In this document: piece by piece, positions 11,922 to 21,800 of the stretch
Numbering within the stretch: position 1 is the stretch's first letter
Layout of the letters: each line of letters starts with the position of its first letter
DNA from: Caulobacter sp. Root655
Lineage (GTDB): Bacteria; Pseudomonadota; Alphaproteobacteria; Caulobacterales; Caulobacteraceae
Assembly (NCBI RefSeq): GCF_001427665.1
Contig: NZ_LMHC01000001.1
Coordinates: 293,364 to 357,363 of the forward strand
Length of the DNA: 64,000 nt
Direction: 5' to 3'
The notes under the pieces: model-generated
Databases searched by the model: none
What the model was told of the DNA's origin: nothing
The model's input: the letters and a program-made list of their open reading frames with translations, nothing else
Made by a program: the position numbers and the translations under genes

Positions 11922-12208
11922 GCTGACAAGCGGCCGCGAATGTCGTCATCAACCTGTCCATATCGTCCCGTAACAGGGGCGGGGACCAAAGATGTCGGTC
12001 GTCGCGTCGCGCGCGGGCTTGACCTCGGCGGCCATTGGCGGCACGGCGGTTTGGCGATCCCGGGATTCATCGTTCGCGCGGCGACGTACGATGGCGGTCT
12101 CTTCGGCGCCGCCAAGAAGTCCGCGAATCGGGGGAGGGGAAGGATCGGGCGGGCCTTGAGCGCGCCCTTCTCGACGACGATCATTCGACCACGGATGGAG
12201 ACCTTCTG

Positions 12209-13213
12209 ATGCAGACCGTATTGGTGGCCGGCGGCGCCGGCTATGTCGGATCGCACACCTGCCTGCGCCTGGCGCAGGAGGGCTTCCTGCCCGTGGTGTT
12301 CGACGACCTGTCCAACGGTCACCGCGAGCACGTGCAATGGGGCCCCCTCGAGCAGGGCGACATCCGCGACGGCGCGCGCCTGGACGCGGTGTTCGCCGCC
12401 CACAAGCCGGTGGCCGTGCTGCACTTCGCCGCCAGCATCGAGGTGGGGGAATCCACCAAGAACCCGGGCAAGTTCTTCGACAACAACGTCGGCGGGGCGA
12501 TCTCGCTGATCGAGGCGACCCGGCGCGCCGGCGTCGAGGCCCTGGTGTTCTCCTCGACCTGCGCCACCTTCGGCGATCCGATCGGCCTGCCGATGGCCGA
12601 GGACCACCCGCAGAACCCGCTCAATCCCTACGGCCGCAGCAAGCTGATGGTCGAACAGGCCTTGGCCGACTATGCGCGCTATGTGGGCTTCCGCAGCGTG
12701 GCCCTGCGCTACTTCAACGCCGCCGGGGCCGATCCCGAAGGCCGCATCGGCGAGTGGCACGAGCCCGAGACCCACGCCATCCCCCTGGCCATCGACGTGG
12801 CCCTGGGGCGTCGGGAGCATTTCACGATCTTCGGCGACGACTACGACACCCGCGACGGCACCGCCGTGCGCGACTACGTCCACGTGCTCGACCTGGCCGA
12901 CGCCCACGTCCTGGCCCTGCGCCACCTGCTGGGCGGCGGCGAGGCGGCGATGTTCAACCTGGGCACGGGGCACGGCACGACCGTCCGCGAGATGATCGCC
13001 GGCGTCGAGCGGGTGTCGGGCCGGTCCCTGCCGGTGGTCAACGCCCCCCGGCGGCTGGGCGACGCGCCGGTGCTGGTGGGCGACAACGCCCTGGCCCGCC
13101 AACGCCTGGGCTGGGCGCCGACCCGCGACCTGGACGCCATCCTGGGCAGCGCCTGGCGCTGGCACTCCGGGCGCGCGAGCCAGGTTGCAACCCCAGCGGT
13201 CGCACGCCGATAG
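12209..13213 (+). CDS. galE: UDP-glucose 4-epimerase
   Basis: 334 residues from ATG 12209 (MQTVLVAGGAGYVGSHT; GGAG upstream), chosen over longer in-frame extensions that precede the Rossmann strand. Extended SDR enzyme interconverting UDP-glucose and UDP-galactose (or the GlcNAc forms). NAD motif GGAGYVGS, catalytic Ser in SSTCATFGDP, active pair NPYGRSK (YxxxK), sugar loop RYFNAAGADPEGRIGE, and RDYVHVLDLADAH. All active-site residues are present. Provides activated hexose for envelope polysaccharides, in keeping with the HfsJ-like gene upstream and the cyclic-di-GMP gene 73 bp downstream. Confidence 0.94.
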   Translation: MQTVLVAGGAGYVGSHTCLRLAQEGFLPVVFDDLSNGHREHVQWGPLEQGDIRDGARLDAVFAAHKPVAVLHFAASIEVGESTKNPGKFFDNNVGGAISLIEATRRAGVEALVFSSTCATFGDPIGLPMAEDHPQNPLNPYGRSKLMVEQALADYARYVGFRSVALRYFNAAGADPEGRIGEWHEPETHAIPLAIDVALGRREHFTIFGDDYDTRDGTAVRDYVHVLDLADAHVLALRHLLGGGEAAMFNLGTGHGTTVREMIAGVERVSGRSLPVVNAPRRLGDAPVLVGDNALARQRLGWAPTRDLDAILGSAWRWHSGRASQVATPAVARR

Positions 13214-13286
13214 CGCGCATTTCGCGAAACGCTTTTTTTGCACCTTCACCGTTATTGCTAGCAGGAACTCCCTGGGGGACCTGCGT

Positions 13287-15743
13287 GTGTTGAAGGTTTT
13301 GACCTGCCTGACGACGGAGCATGACCTTCGTCTGGTCGTCGTCGCCGGCCTGATCTGTTTCGCCGCGTGCTTCACGGCGTTTCGGCTCTATTCACGCATG
13401 CGCGGCGCCACGGGCGTGGTGCGGGCCGCCTGGCTGCTGCTGACCGGCCTGGTGTCGGGATCGGGCGTCTGGGCCACCCACTTCATCGCCATGGTCGCCT
13501 ACGATCCCGGCCTGAAGACCGGCTACAGCCCCAGCGGCACCCTGCTGTCGCTGATGATCTCGGTGATGTTCATGGCCGGCGGCTTCGCCGTGGCCTCGGC
13601 CCAGCGCACTCGCACCAACGACTTCGCCGGCGGCCTGATCCTGGGCATGGGCATCGCGGCGATGCACTACACCGGCATGTCGGCCTTCGTGACCCAGGGC
13701 TTCGTGCAGTGGGAACAGGCCACCGTGGCGGCTTCGGTGCTGCTGGGCGTCTGCGGCGCCGCCCTGGCCCTGACCGTGGGCGGACGCGCCCGCACCCTAC
13801 TCAAGCAGCTCGGCGGCGGCGCGATCCTGACGGTCGGCGTCTGCGCCCTGCACTTCGTCGGCATGGGCGCGATCACCATCGTCCCCGACCCCGCCATCGT
13901 CGTGCCCGAGCAGATGCTGTCGGGCGCCATCCTGACGCTGGCGGTGACCTCCATCACCGGCATGATCATCCTCGGCGGCCTGGGCGCCGTGGCCATCGAA
14001 TCCCAGACCAGCCGCTCGGCTCTGGACCGTATCCGCCGCCTGGCCAACGCTGCCTATGAAGGCATCATCGTCGTCCAGGACGGCCTCATCAACGACGCCA
14101 ACGCCGCCTTCTGCGAGCTGGCCGGGGTCGAACTGGACACCTTGCTGGGCACGCCGGTCTCGAACCTGCTGACCTTCGACACCGAAGCCCCGACCCGCGA
14201 GGGCGTGCGTCGCGAAGGCGCGCTGCAACCGGTCGACGGCGGACGGCAGATCCCCATCGAGGTGTTCTCCCGCCTGATGGACGACGGCGCGCGTCGCGAG
14301 ACCTCGGGCCTCACCGTCCTGGCGGTCCGTGACCTGCGCGAGCGCCGCTCGGCCGAGGAGAAGATCCGCTACCTGGCCGAACATGACGGCCTGACCGGCC
14401 TGCCCAACCGCAACTCGTTGCAATCGCGCCTGGCCGCGGCCTTGGACCGGGTCGAGGCTTCGGGCGAGAGCCTGTCGCTGGTCTGCATCGACCTGGACCA
14501 TTTCAAGGAAGCCAACGACCTGCACGGTCACCTGGCGGGCGACGCCCTGCTGGTCGAGACCGCTCGCCGTCTGCAGGATTCGGTGACCGCGCCGTCCTTC
14601 GCCGCCCGTCTGGGTGGCGACGAGTTCATCGTCGTCCAGATCGCCGCCGGCGACCAGCCGGGCGCGGCCGCCGAACTGGCCGGCCACCTGCTCGAGGCGT
14701 TGTCGGTTCCCGCTTCCTACGAAGGCCAGGAGCTGGCCATGGGCGCCAGCCTGGGGGTCTCGCTGTTCCCCGACGACGGTCGCACCGCCGAAGCCCTGTT
14801 GGCCAACGCCGACATGGCGCTCTATCGCGCCAAGGAAAGCGGCCGCGGCGCCTATCGCTTCTTCAAGCGCGAGATGGACGAGTCGATCCGCGAGCGCCGG
14901 ACCATGGCGCGGGAGTTGCGCCAGTCGATCATCGATGAGGATCTGGTCGTCCATTACCAGCCGTTGGCCACGGCCTCGGACGGCGTGGTCTGCGGCTTCG
15001 AGGCCCTGGTGCGCTGGAACCACCCGGTGCGCGGCATGATCCCGCCGCTGGAGTTCATTCCGATCGCCGAGGAAAACGGCCTGATCACCCAGCTGGGCGA
15101 GTGGGTGCTGCGTCGCGCCTGCGCCGACGCCGTCACCTGGGAGCGTCCGCTGCGCATCGCCGTCAACCTGTCGCCGCTGCAGCTGAACCAGCCCAACCTG
15201 TCGACCGTCGTGCACGAAATCCTGATCCAGACGGGGCTGGCCCCCAAGCGGCTGGAGCTCGAGGTCACCGAGAGCGCCCTGTTCAAGGACTATCAGCGGG
15301 CGCTCGACAACCTGCGCCGGCTGAAGGCGTTGGGCGTGCGCATCGCCATGGACGACTTCGGCACCGGCTTCTCGTCACTGTCGACCTTGCAGTCGTTCCC
15401 GTTCGACAAGATCAAGATCGACAAGAGCTTCGTCGAGAACATCCACCGCCACGACCGGGCGACGGTGATCGTCCGGGCCGTGCTGGGCCTGGGCCGCAGC
15501 CTGGACATCCCGTGCGTCGCCGAGGGCGTCGAGACCCAGGAACAGATCGACTTCCTGCGCGGCGAGGATTGCGCCGAACTGCAGGGCTACGCGATCGGCC
15601 GCCCGGCCCCGGTCGACACCCTGTCGGCCTGGACCCTGGCTAGCGTGGCCGCCGCCGCACCCAAGAAACGCAAGGCGGCTTCGACCAAGACGGAAGAGGT
15701 CCCGGCGAAAGAGGCCAAGGCGGCCGACCGCGACGCGGCTTGA
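13287..15743 (+). CDS. MHYT-PAS-GGDEF-EAL cyclic-di-GMP signalling protein
   Basis: 818 residues from GTG 13287, with GGGGGA about 8 nt upstream; this start gives the MLKVLTCLTTEHD opening usual for MHYT proteins. Residues 1-230 form about seven membrane helices with MHYT repeats (ATHFIAMVAY, AAMHYTGMSA, ALHFVGMGAI). A PAS-like domain (about 250-350, AYEGIIVVQDGLINDANAAFCELAG) follows, then GGDEF (intact RLGGDEFIV) and EAL (FEALVRWNHP, ELEVTES, DDFGTGFSSL). An RxxD inhibitory site just before GGDEF is missing. All EAL metal motifs are present, so phosphodiesterase activity is likely; a C. crescentus protein in the same neighbourhood is a known phosphodiesterase. The tail is Lys/Ala-rich. Confidence 0.92.
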   Translation: MLKVLTCLTTEHDLRLVVVAGLICFAACFTAFRLYSRMRGATGVVRAAWLLLTGLVSGSGVWATHFIAMVAYDPGLKTGYSPSGTLLSLMISVMFMAGGFAVASAQRTRTNDFAGGLILGMGIAAMHYTGMSAFVTQGFVQWEQATVAASVLLGVCGAALALTVGGRARTLLKQLGGGAILTVGVCALHFVGMGAITIVPDPAIVVPEQMLSGAILTLAVTSITGMIILGGLGAVAIESQTSRSALDRIRRLANAAYEGIIVVQDGLINDANAAFCELAGVELDTLLGTPVSNLLTFDTEAPTREGVRREGALQPVDGGRQIPIEVFSRLMDDGARRETSGLTVLAVRDLRERRSAEEKIRYLAEHDGLTGLPNRNSLQSRLAAALDRVEASGESLSLVCIDLDHFKEANDLHGHLAGDALLVETARRLQDSVTAPSFAARLGGDEFIVVQIAAGDQPGAAAELAGHLLEALSVPASYEGQELAMGASLGVSLFPDDGRTAEALLANADMALYRAKESGRGAYRFFKREMDESIRERRTMARELRQSIIDEDLVVHYQPLATASDGVVCGFEALVRWNHPVRGMIPPLEFIPIAEENGLITQLGEWVLRRACADAVTWERPLRIAVNLSPLQLNQPNLSTVVHEILIQTGLAPKRLELEVTESALFKDYQRALDNLRRLKALGVRIAMDDFGTGFSSLSTLQSFPFDKIKIDKSFVENIHRHDRATVIVRAVLGLGRSLDIPCVAEGVETQEQIDFLRGEDCAELQGYAIGRPAPVDTLSAWTLASVAAAAPKKRKAASTKTEEVPAKEAKAADRDAA

Positions 15744-15765
15744 GCAGCGGCCTGCGCTAATAGCC

Positions 15766-15805
15766 TGTCATCCCGGATCGTCCCTTCGGGCCGTCCGGAA
15801 TGACA
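15766..15805. repeat. Short hairpin repeat between convergent genes
   Basis: TGTCATCCCGGA ... TCCGGAATGACA arms around CCCTTCGGG. The TGTCATCCCGG family is a widespread dispersed element here (see also 31855). It sits between the stop codons of two convergent genes and may end both transcripts. Confidence 0.55.
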
Positions 15806-15824
15806 TCGATAGCGGCGGTCGCGC

Positions 15825-17360
15825 CTACCGCCGCCGCGTCAGTCCGCCCAGGACGCCGCGCATGATCTCGCGACCGGCCTGGCTGGCCAGGGTGCGCAGC
15901 AACGACTTGGCGAAGGTCTCGCCCATCGACTGACGACTCGAGGCGCGGGGCTTGGGCGCGGCGCGGGCGGCCTGGGCCGCCTCGCGTTCACGAACCTTTT
16001 CCGCCGCCGCGTCCTGGCGCTCCAGCTCGGCCTGGTCGGCGGCCGCGTCGGCCTGCTGCTGGACCTGGGCCGCGCGGCCCTGCAGCGTCTCGTAGGCCGA
16101 GGCGCGGTCCAGGGTGGTGTCGTAGAGGCCGGCGACCGGGCTCTTGGCGATCAGGGCGACGCGCTCCTCGGGGGTCAGCGGACCCAGGCGCGAGGCCGGC
16201 GGGCGGATCAAGGTCTTCTGCACCACGCAGGGCGCGCCCTTGGCGTCCAGGGTCGAGACCAGGGCCTCGCCGACCCCCAGGGCCTGGATGGTCTCGGCGG
16301 TGTCGAAGCCGGGATTGACCCGGAACGACTGGGCCGCCGCTCGGAGCCCCTTCTGGTCGGCGGGGGTGTAGGCGCGCAGGGCGTGCTGGACGCGCGCGCC
16401 CAGTTGGCCCAGCACCGCGTCGGGGATGTCGGCCGGGTTCTGGGTGACGAAATAGATGCCCACGCCCTTGGAGCGGATCAGCCGCACGACCTGCTCGATC
16501 TTCTCCAGCAGCGGCTTCTCGGCGTCGTTGAACAGCAGGTGGGCCTCGTCGAAGAAGAACACCAGCTTGGGTTTGTCCGGGTCGCCGATCTCGGGCAGTT
16601 CCTCGAACAGCTCCGACAACAGCCACAGCAGGAAGGTGGAATAGAGCTTGGGCGACTGGATCAGCGTGTCGGCGGCCAGGATGTTCACATAGCCGCGGCC
16701 GGCCGCGTCGGTGCGCATGAGGTCGGTCAGCTTCAGGGCCGGCTCGCCGAAGAAGTTCTCGGCCCCCTGGCTTTGCAGGGTCAGCAGCTTGCGCTGGATC
16801 GAGCCGACCGTGGCCGGGGCGACGTTGCCGTACTGGGTGCCGATGTCGGCGGCGTGGTCGGCGACGTATTTCAGCGCCGCCTGCAGGTCCTTGAGGTCCA
16901 AAAGCAGCAGGCCGTCCTTGTCGGCGACGTGGAAGACCACGGTCAGCACGCCCTCCTGCACGTCGTTCAGTTCCAGCAGCCGCGACAGCAGCACCGGGCC
17001 CATCTCGGAGATGGTGGTGCGGATCGGGTGGCCCTTCTGGCCGAACAGGTCCCAGAACATGGTCGGCGGCGCGGCCGGGGTCAGGGCCAGGTCCATCGAG
17101 GCGGCGCGGGCCAGCATCTTCTCGTTCGGCGCGCCCAGGGCGGCGATGCCCGAAAGGTCGCCCTTCACGTCGGCGGCGAACACCGGCACCCCGGCGTCGG
17201 AAAAGGCCTGGGCCATGATCTGCAGGGTCACGGTCTTGCCCGTGCCCGTCGCCCCGGCCACCACGCCGTGGCGGTTGGACCGGTCAAGCCGCTGGGTCAC
17301 GGCCCCTTCGCCGAGCCCGATCAGGATTTCGCCTTCGCCGATCACCAGGGTCATACGCAA
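15825..17360 (-). CDS. HerA-like ATPase (DUF853 family)
   Basis: 511 residues. P-loop ATPase of the HerA/FtsK superfamily, DUF853 branch. Walker A GATGTGKT at residues 36-43, the conserved FAADVKGDLSGI, and Walker B LVFFFDEAHLLF. QNPADIPDAVLGQLGARVQHALRAYTP is the typical arginine-finger region. The last about 100 residues are Ala/Glu/Arg-rich coiled coil ending KSLLRTLASQAGREIMRGVLGGLTRRR, resembling a membrane- or DNA-associated tail. Members are assumed to be DNA-translocating or helicase-like hexamers, but no cellular role is established. It diverges from the AI-2E permease 108 bp away. Confidence 0.88.
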   Translation of the reverse strand: MRMTLVIGEGEILIGLGEGAVTQRLDRSNRHGVVAGATGTGKTVTLQIMAQAFSDAGVPVFAADVKGDLSGIAALGAPNEKMLARAASMDLALTPAAPPTMFWDLFGQKGHPIRTTISEMGPVLLSRLLELNDVQEGVLTVVFHVADKDGLLLLDLKDLQAALKYVADHAADIGTQYGNVAPATVGSIQRKLLTLQSQGAENFFGEPALKLTDLMRTDAAGRGYVNILAADTLIQSPKLYSTFLLWLLSELFEELPEIGDPDKPKLVFFFDEAHLLFNDAEKPLLEKIEQVVRLIRSKGVGIYFVTQNPADIPDAVLGQLGARVQHALRAYTPADQKGLRAAAQSFRVNPGFDTAETIQALGVGEALVSTLDAKGAPCVVQKTLIRPPASRLGPLTPEERVALIAKSPVAGLYDTTLDRASAYETLQGRAAQVQQQADAAADQAELERQDAAAEKVREREAAQAARAAPKPRASSRQSMGETFAKSLLRTLASQAGREIMRGVLGGLTRRR

Positions 17361-17468
17361 CGTCCTTCATATTGAGGGTGTAACCGTAGCCTCGGCCTTG
17401 CGCCGCGCCAATCGCGTCGCGCAAAGTGGCGCAAGTCTTTTACAGACCTTTCAAGAGAGATACCGCCG

Positions 17469-18599
17469 ATGTCCATTTCGCCCTCGATCACCGGCCGCAA
17501 CGCCCTGGTGTTCCTGGCGGTCGTCGCCGGGGGGGCCGCGCTGTACTGGATGCGCGGAATCCTCACGCCCCTGGCCATGGCGGTGTTCCTGGCGGTGATG
17601 ATCGACAGCTTCGCCCGGGTCCTGCTGCAACGCGTGCCGCGCTTCCCCAAGGACCTGGCCCTGCCCAGCGCCATCCTGCTGTCGATCGCCATGTTCGGCC
17701 TGTCGGTCTGGGTGGTGACGGCCAATGGCGCCAGCTTCGTCGGGCAGATGCGCGACTACGCGCCGCGCCTCAACGACGTGATCGCCCAGGTCGCCTCGCT
17801 GGTCGGGGTCAAGGTGGCGCCGACCATCGGCGACCTGATCAACCAGCTCAATCCGACCCGCTACGCCGGGGCGGCCGCCCAGAGCCTGCAGAACTTCGCC
17901 TCCAACGCGGTGCTGGTCCTGATCTATCTGGGTTTCATCATCGCTTCGCGGCGCGGCTTCAGCCGCAAGATCGTGGCCCTCTACCCCCACCACGCCGAGC
18001 GCGACGGGGCCATGCAGCTGTTCCAGCGCATCCGCAACGGCATCGAGCAGTACCTGTGGATCCAGACCGTCACCGGCCTGATCATCGCCGTCGCCGCCTG
18101 GGCGGTGATGATGCTGGTCGGCCTGGACAACGCCATGTTCTGGGCCTTCCTGATCTTCATCGCCGCCTATATCCCCATACTCGGCGGGGCGATCGGCTGC
18201 ATCCTGCCGCCGCTGTTCGCCTTGGTGCAGTTCCCCCACAGCTTCTGGCCGGCCGTGATCCTGTTCGCCGCGCTCGAGGTCATCTATTTCGTGGTCGGCA
18301 ACGTGATCCTGCCGCGCATGCAGGGCGACACCCTGAACATGGACCCGACGGTGGTGCTGCTGTCGCTGGCGGTCTGGGGCGCCCTGTGGGGCGTCACCGG
18401 CATGTTCCTGTCGACGCCGCTGACCGTGGCGGTGATGCTGATCCTGGCCCAGTTCGACGGCACGCGCTGGATCGCCATCCTGTTGTCGGAGGACGGGGAC
18501 CCCAGCGGCGCGGCCCTGGACACCCCTCCGCCGGGCGCGGCGCCAAAAAAGCGCGGCGTTCGGGCGGCTTCTCGACAGAACTCGATCAAGGGGACTTAA
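17469..18599 (+). CDS. AI-2E-family transporter (PerM-like permease)
   Basis: 376 residues with about eight membrane helices. Opens ALVFLAVVAGGAALYWMRGI and LTPLAMAVFLAVMIDSF; a soluble middle (VASLVGVKVAPTIGDLINQL) interrupts the helices as in the family; the conserved C-terminal half contains FWAFLIFIAAYIPILGGAIG and LPRMQGDTLNMDPTVVLLSL. Despite the family name, transported substrates vary and none can be assigned. The C-terminus is a soluble Pro/Ala/Lys tail. A 258-bp gap separates it from gdhZ. Confidence 0.9.
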   Translation: MSISPSITGRNALVFLAVVAGGAALYWMRGILTPLAMAVFLAVMIDSFARVLLQRVPRFPKDLALPSAILLSIAMFGLSVWVVTANGASFVGQMRDYAPRLNDVIAQVASLVGVKVAPTIGDLINQLNPTRYAGAAAQSLQNFASNAVLVLIYLGFIIASRRGFSRKIVALYPHHAERDGAMQLFQRIRNGIEQYLWIQTVTGLIIAVAAWAVMMLVGLDNAMFWAFLIFIAAYIPILGGAIGCILPPLFALVQFPHSFWPAVILFAALEVIYFVVGNVILPRMQGDTLNMDPTVVLLSLAVWGALWGVTGMFLSTPLTVAVMLILAQFDGTRWIAILLSEDGDPSGAALDTPPPGAAPKKRGVRAASRQNSIKGT

Positions 18600-18857
18600 C
18601 ATCCCAAATGGCCTTCCTATCTAGGTCCTGTCGGTGTCCCCCCACGCCGACCCCCGCGCGACGCAGACCGATTTTCCGGAGCGTCCGATGCGGAACCGCC
18701 CGTCGCCCCCCCGGCGGGCCTGCGCCGCCGGTTCCCCCACCGGCGGCGCTTCCGTGTCCGAGTGATCGCGGCAAGATCTTCGCCCATTTTTTCCGGTTAC
18801 GGTTGAAACCAGGCCTGAAAGGGCTAGGTTGTCGCCAAAAATTCGCGAGGAAATCCC

Positions 18858-21800
18858 ATGGTCGGTGAAAAACTTGACCCCAAGGCGGCCGCAGCTCAAT
18901 CGGAAGGCCTGATCACAGCCTTCGGCGCGGCTCTGGGGCAGGGGGCGCTGACCGAGCCGCTACGCCAGTTCGTCGCTCAGGCGCAGGAAGACTGGTCGGC
19001 CGAGGAACTGCCGGGCTTCGCCGCCGACGACATCGCCCACGGCCTGATCGACTTCTGGCGCTTCGGCGAAACCGCTCCAAACACGGGCGAACAGCCCGTC
19101 TCGCTGCGCATCCGCCGCGCCCGCCGCGCCGACGGGACCGACCTGAAGAGCGACCTGCTGGAGATCGTCCAGCCCGACCGTCCGTTCCTGGTCGACAGCA
19201 TCATGGGCGCCATCGCCGAGCAGGGCTTCTCGGTCCGCGCCATGTTCCACCCGGTGGTCGAGACCGCCGCCGGCCGCCGCTCGATGATCCAGGTCTATCT
19301 GGCCCCGGTCGGTGAAGACCGCGAGGCCGCCCTGATCGCCGCCGTCCGCGAGACCCTGGCCGACGTCCAGCTGGCGGTCGACGACTCCGACGGCATGAAG
19401 GCGCTGATGCGCCGCACGATCGACGCCCTGCGCGACTCGCCCGTCGCCATCCCGGAGGTCGAACGGGCCGAGGGCCTGGCCTTCCTCGACTGGCTGGAAG
19501 GCGACCACTTCGTGTTCCTGGGGGCCCGGGTCTACGAATATCCCCGCACCGCCGACGGCGGTTATGCGGCCGAGGAGCCGCTGTACCAGCCCGAGGGCAG
19601 TCTGGGCGTGCTGCGCGACCAGACCCGCACCGTCCTGCGGCGTGAGAGCGAGCCGGCGATCCTGTCGCCCCAGGTCCGCGACCACCTGCTGCTGGGCGCG
19701 CCCCTGGTGGTGGCCAAGTCGAACCTGCGCTCCAAGGTCCACCGCCGCGGCTACATGGACTATGTCGGCGTGCGGCGTTACGGCGCCGACGGCAAGGCGT
19801 CGGGCGAGGTCCGCTTCGTCGGCCTGTTCACCGCCGAGGCCTACGAGACCCCCGCCCACGAGGTGCCGGTGATCCGCCGCAAGGTCGAGCACGTGCTCGA
19901 CCAGGCCGGCAAGGACCCCGACAGCCACAATGGCAAGCGCCTGCGCAACATCCTCGAGACCTGGCCGCGCGACGAGCTGTTCCAGATTCCCGAGGGCGAG
20001 CTGCTGACCATGGCGCTGGGGGTGCTGCACCTCTACGATCGGCCGCGCGTGCGGCTGTTCGCCCGCCGCGACCCGTTCGACCGCTTCATATCGGTGCTGA
20101 TGTTCGTGCCGCGCGAGCGCTACGATTCCGGCGTCCGCGAACGGGCCGGCAAGATCCTGGCTCAGGCCTTCGAGGGCCGCGTTTCGGCCTATTATCCCAG
20201 CTTCTCCGACGCCCCGCTGGCCCGGGTGCACTATGTTCTGGGCGTCACGCCCGGCAAGCATGGCGACCCGGACCTGGCCGACCTGGAAGCCGCCGTCGCC
20301 GAAACCGCCCGCACCTGGGAAGACCGCTTCGAGGTCGCCGTGCGCGAGGGCGGAGCCCCCGGCCGCGTGGCCGAGACCCTGGCCCGCTACCTGACCGCCT
20401 TCCCGCCCGGCTATCGCGACCAGTACGACGCCGCCGAGGCCCTGGCCGACATCGCGGTCATCGACGATCTGGCGCAGGGCGAGGCCGTCCGCGTGCGCGG
20501 CTTCCGCCACGCCGACGACGACAAGCTGACCTTCCGCTTCAAGCTCTACCGGCCCGGCGCCGCCGCGCCCCTGGCCGACGTTCTGCCGATCCTCGAGCAC
20601 ATGGGGCTGAAGGCCCTGATCGAGGACGGCTTCAAGCTGACCCCGGCCGCCAATACCAGTGTAGGGAGCACGCACGGCAAGGTCTGGGTGCACGAGTTCA
20701 CCCTGCGCGACGAGCAGGGCGAACACCTGTCGTTCGGCGACGTGAAGTCGGCCTTCGAGGCCGCCTTCGTCGCCATCTGGACCGGTCGCGCCGAGAGCGA
20801 CGGCTTCAACCGCCTGGTGCTGGAACTGGGCGTCGGCTGGCGCGAGGCCGCCCTGGTCCGCGCCCTGGCCCGCTACCGCCAGCAGACCGGCCTGGACCCC
20901 AGCCAGGGCGTGCAGGAGCAGGCGCTGTCGGACAATCCCGGCGTCACCCGGCTGATCCTCGACCTGTTCCGCATCAAGTTCGATCCGGCCGTCCGCGCCG
21001 ACCTCAAGGCCAGGGAAGAGCAGGCCAAGGCGGTGGAGGCCAAGATCGGCGAGGCCCTGCAGGCGGTGGAAAGCCTGGACGCCGACCGCGTCCTGCGCCG
21101 TATCGCCGCCCTGGTCGGCGCCATCCAGCGCACCAACTTCTTCCAGGTGGGCGAGGACGGCGAGCCCAAGCCCTATATCAGCTACAAGATAGCGTCGCGG
21201 GAACTGGACGACCTGCCGGCCCCCAAGCCCTATCGCGAAATCTACGTCTCGGCCCCGCACGTCGAGGGCGTGCATCTGCGCTTTGGGCCCGTGGCCCGGG
21301 GCGGCCTGCGCTGGAGCGACCGTCGCGACGACTTCCGCACCGAGGTGCTCGGCCTGGTCAAGGCCCAGCAGGTCAAGAACGCGGTGATCGTGCCGGTCGG
21401 CTCCAAGGGCGGCTTCTTCCCGAAAAACCTGCCGCGCGGCGGCACGCCGGACGCCATCCGGGCCGAGGCGATCCGCGCCTACAAGACCTTCCTGTCGGGC
21501 CTGCTCGACATCACCGACAACATCGACGCCGACAACAAGGTCGTGCCGCCGGTCGGGGTGATCAGCCATGACGGCGAGGACCCCTATCTGGTCGTCGCCG
21601 CCGACAAGGGCACGGCCACCTTCTCCGACATCGCCAACGGCGTGGCCGAGGACTACGGCTTCTGGCTGGGCGACGCCTTCGCCTCGGGTGGGTCGGTCGG
21701 CTACGACCACAAGGTCATGGGCATTACCGCCCGCGGGGCCTGGGAAGCGGTCAAGCGCCACTTCCGCGAACTGGGCAAGGACATCCAGGCCGAACCGTTC

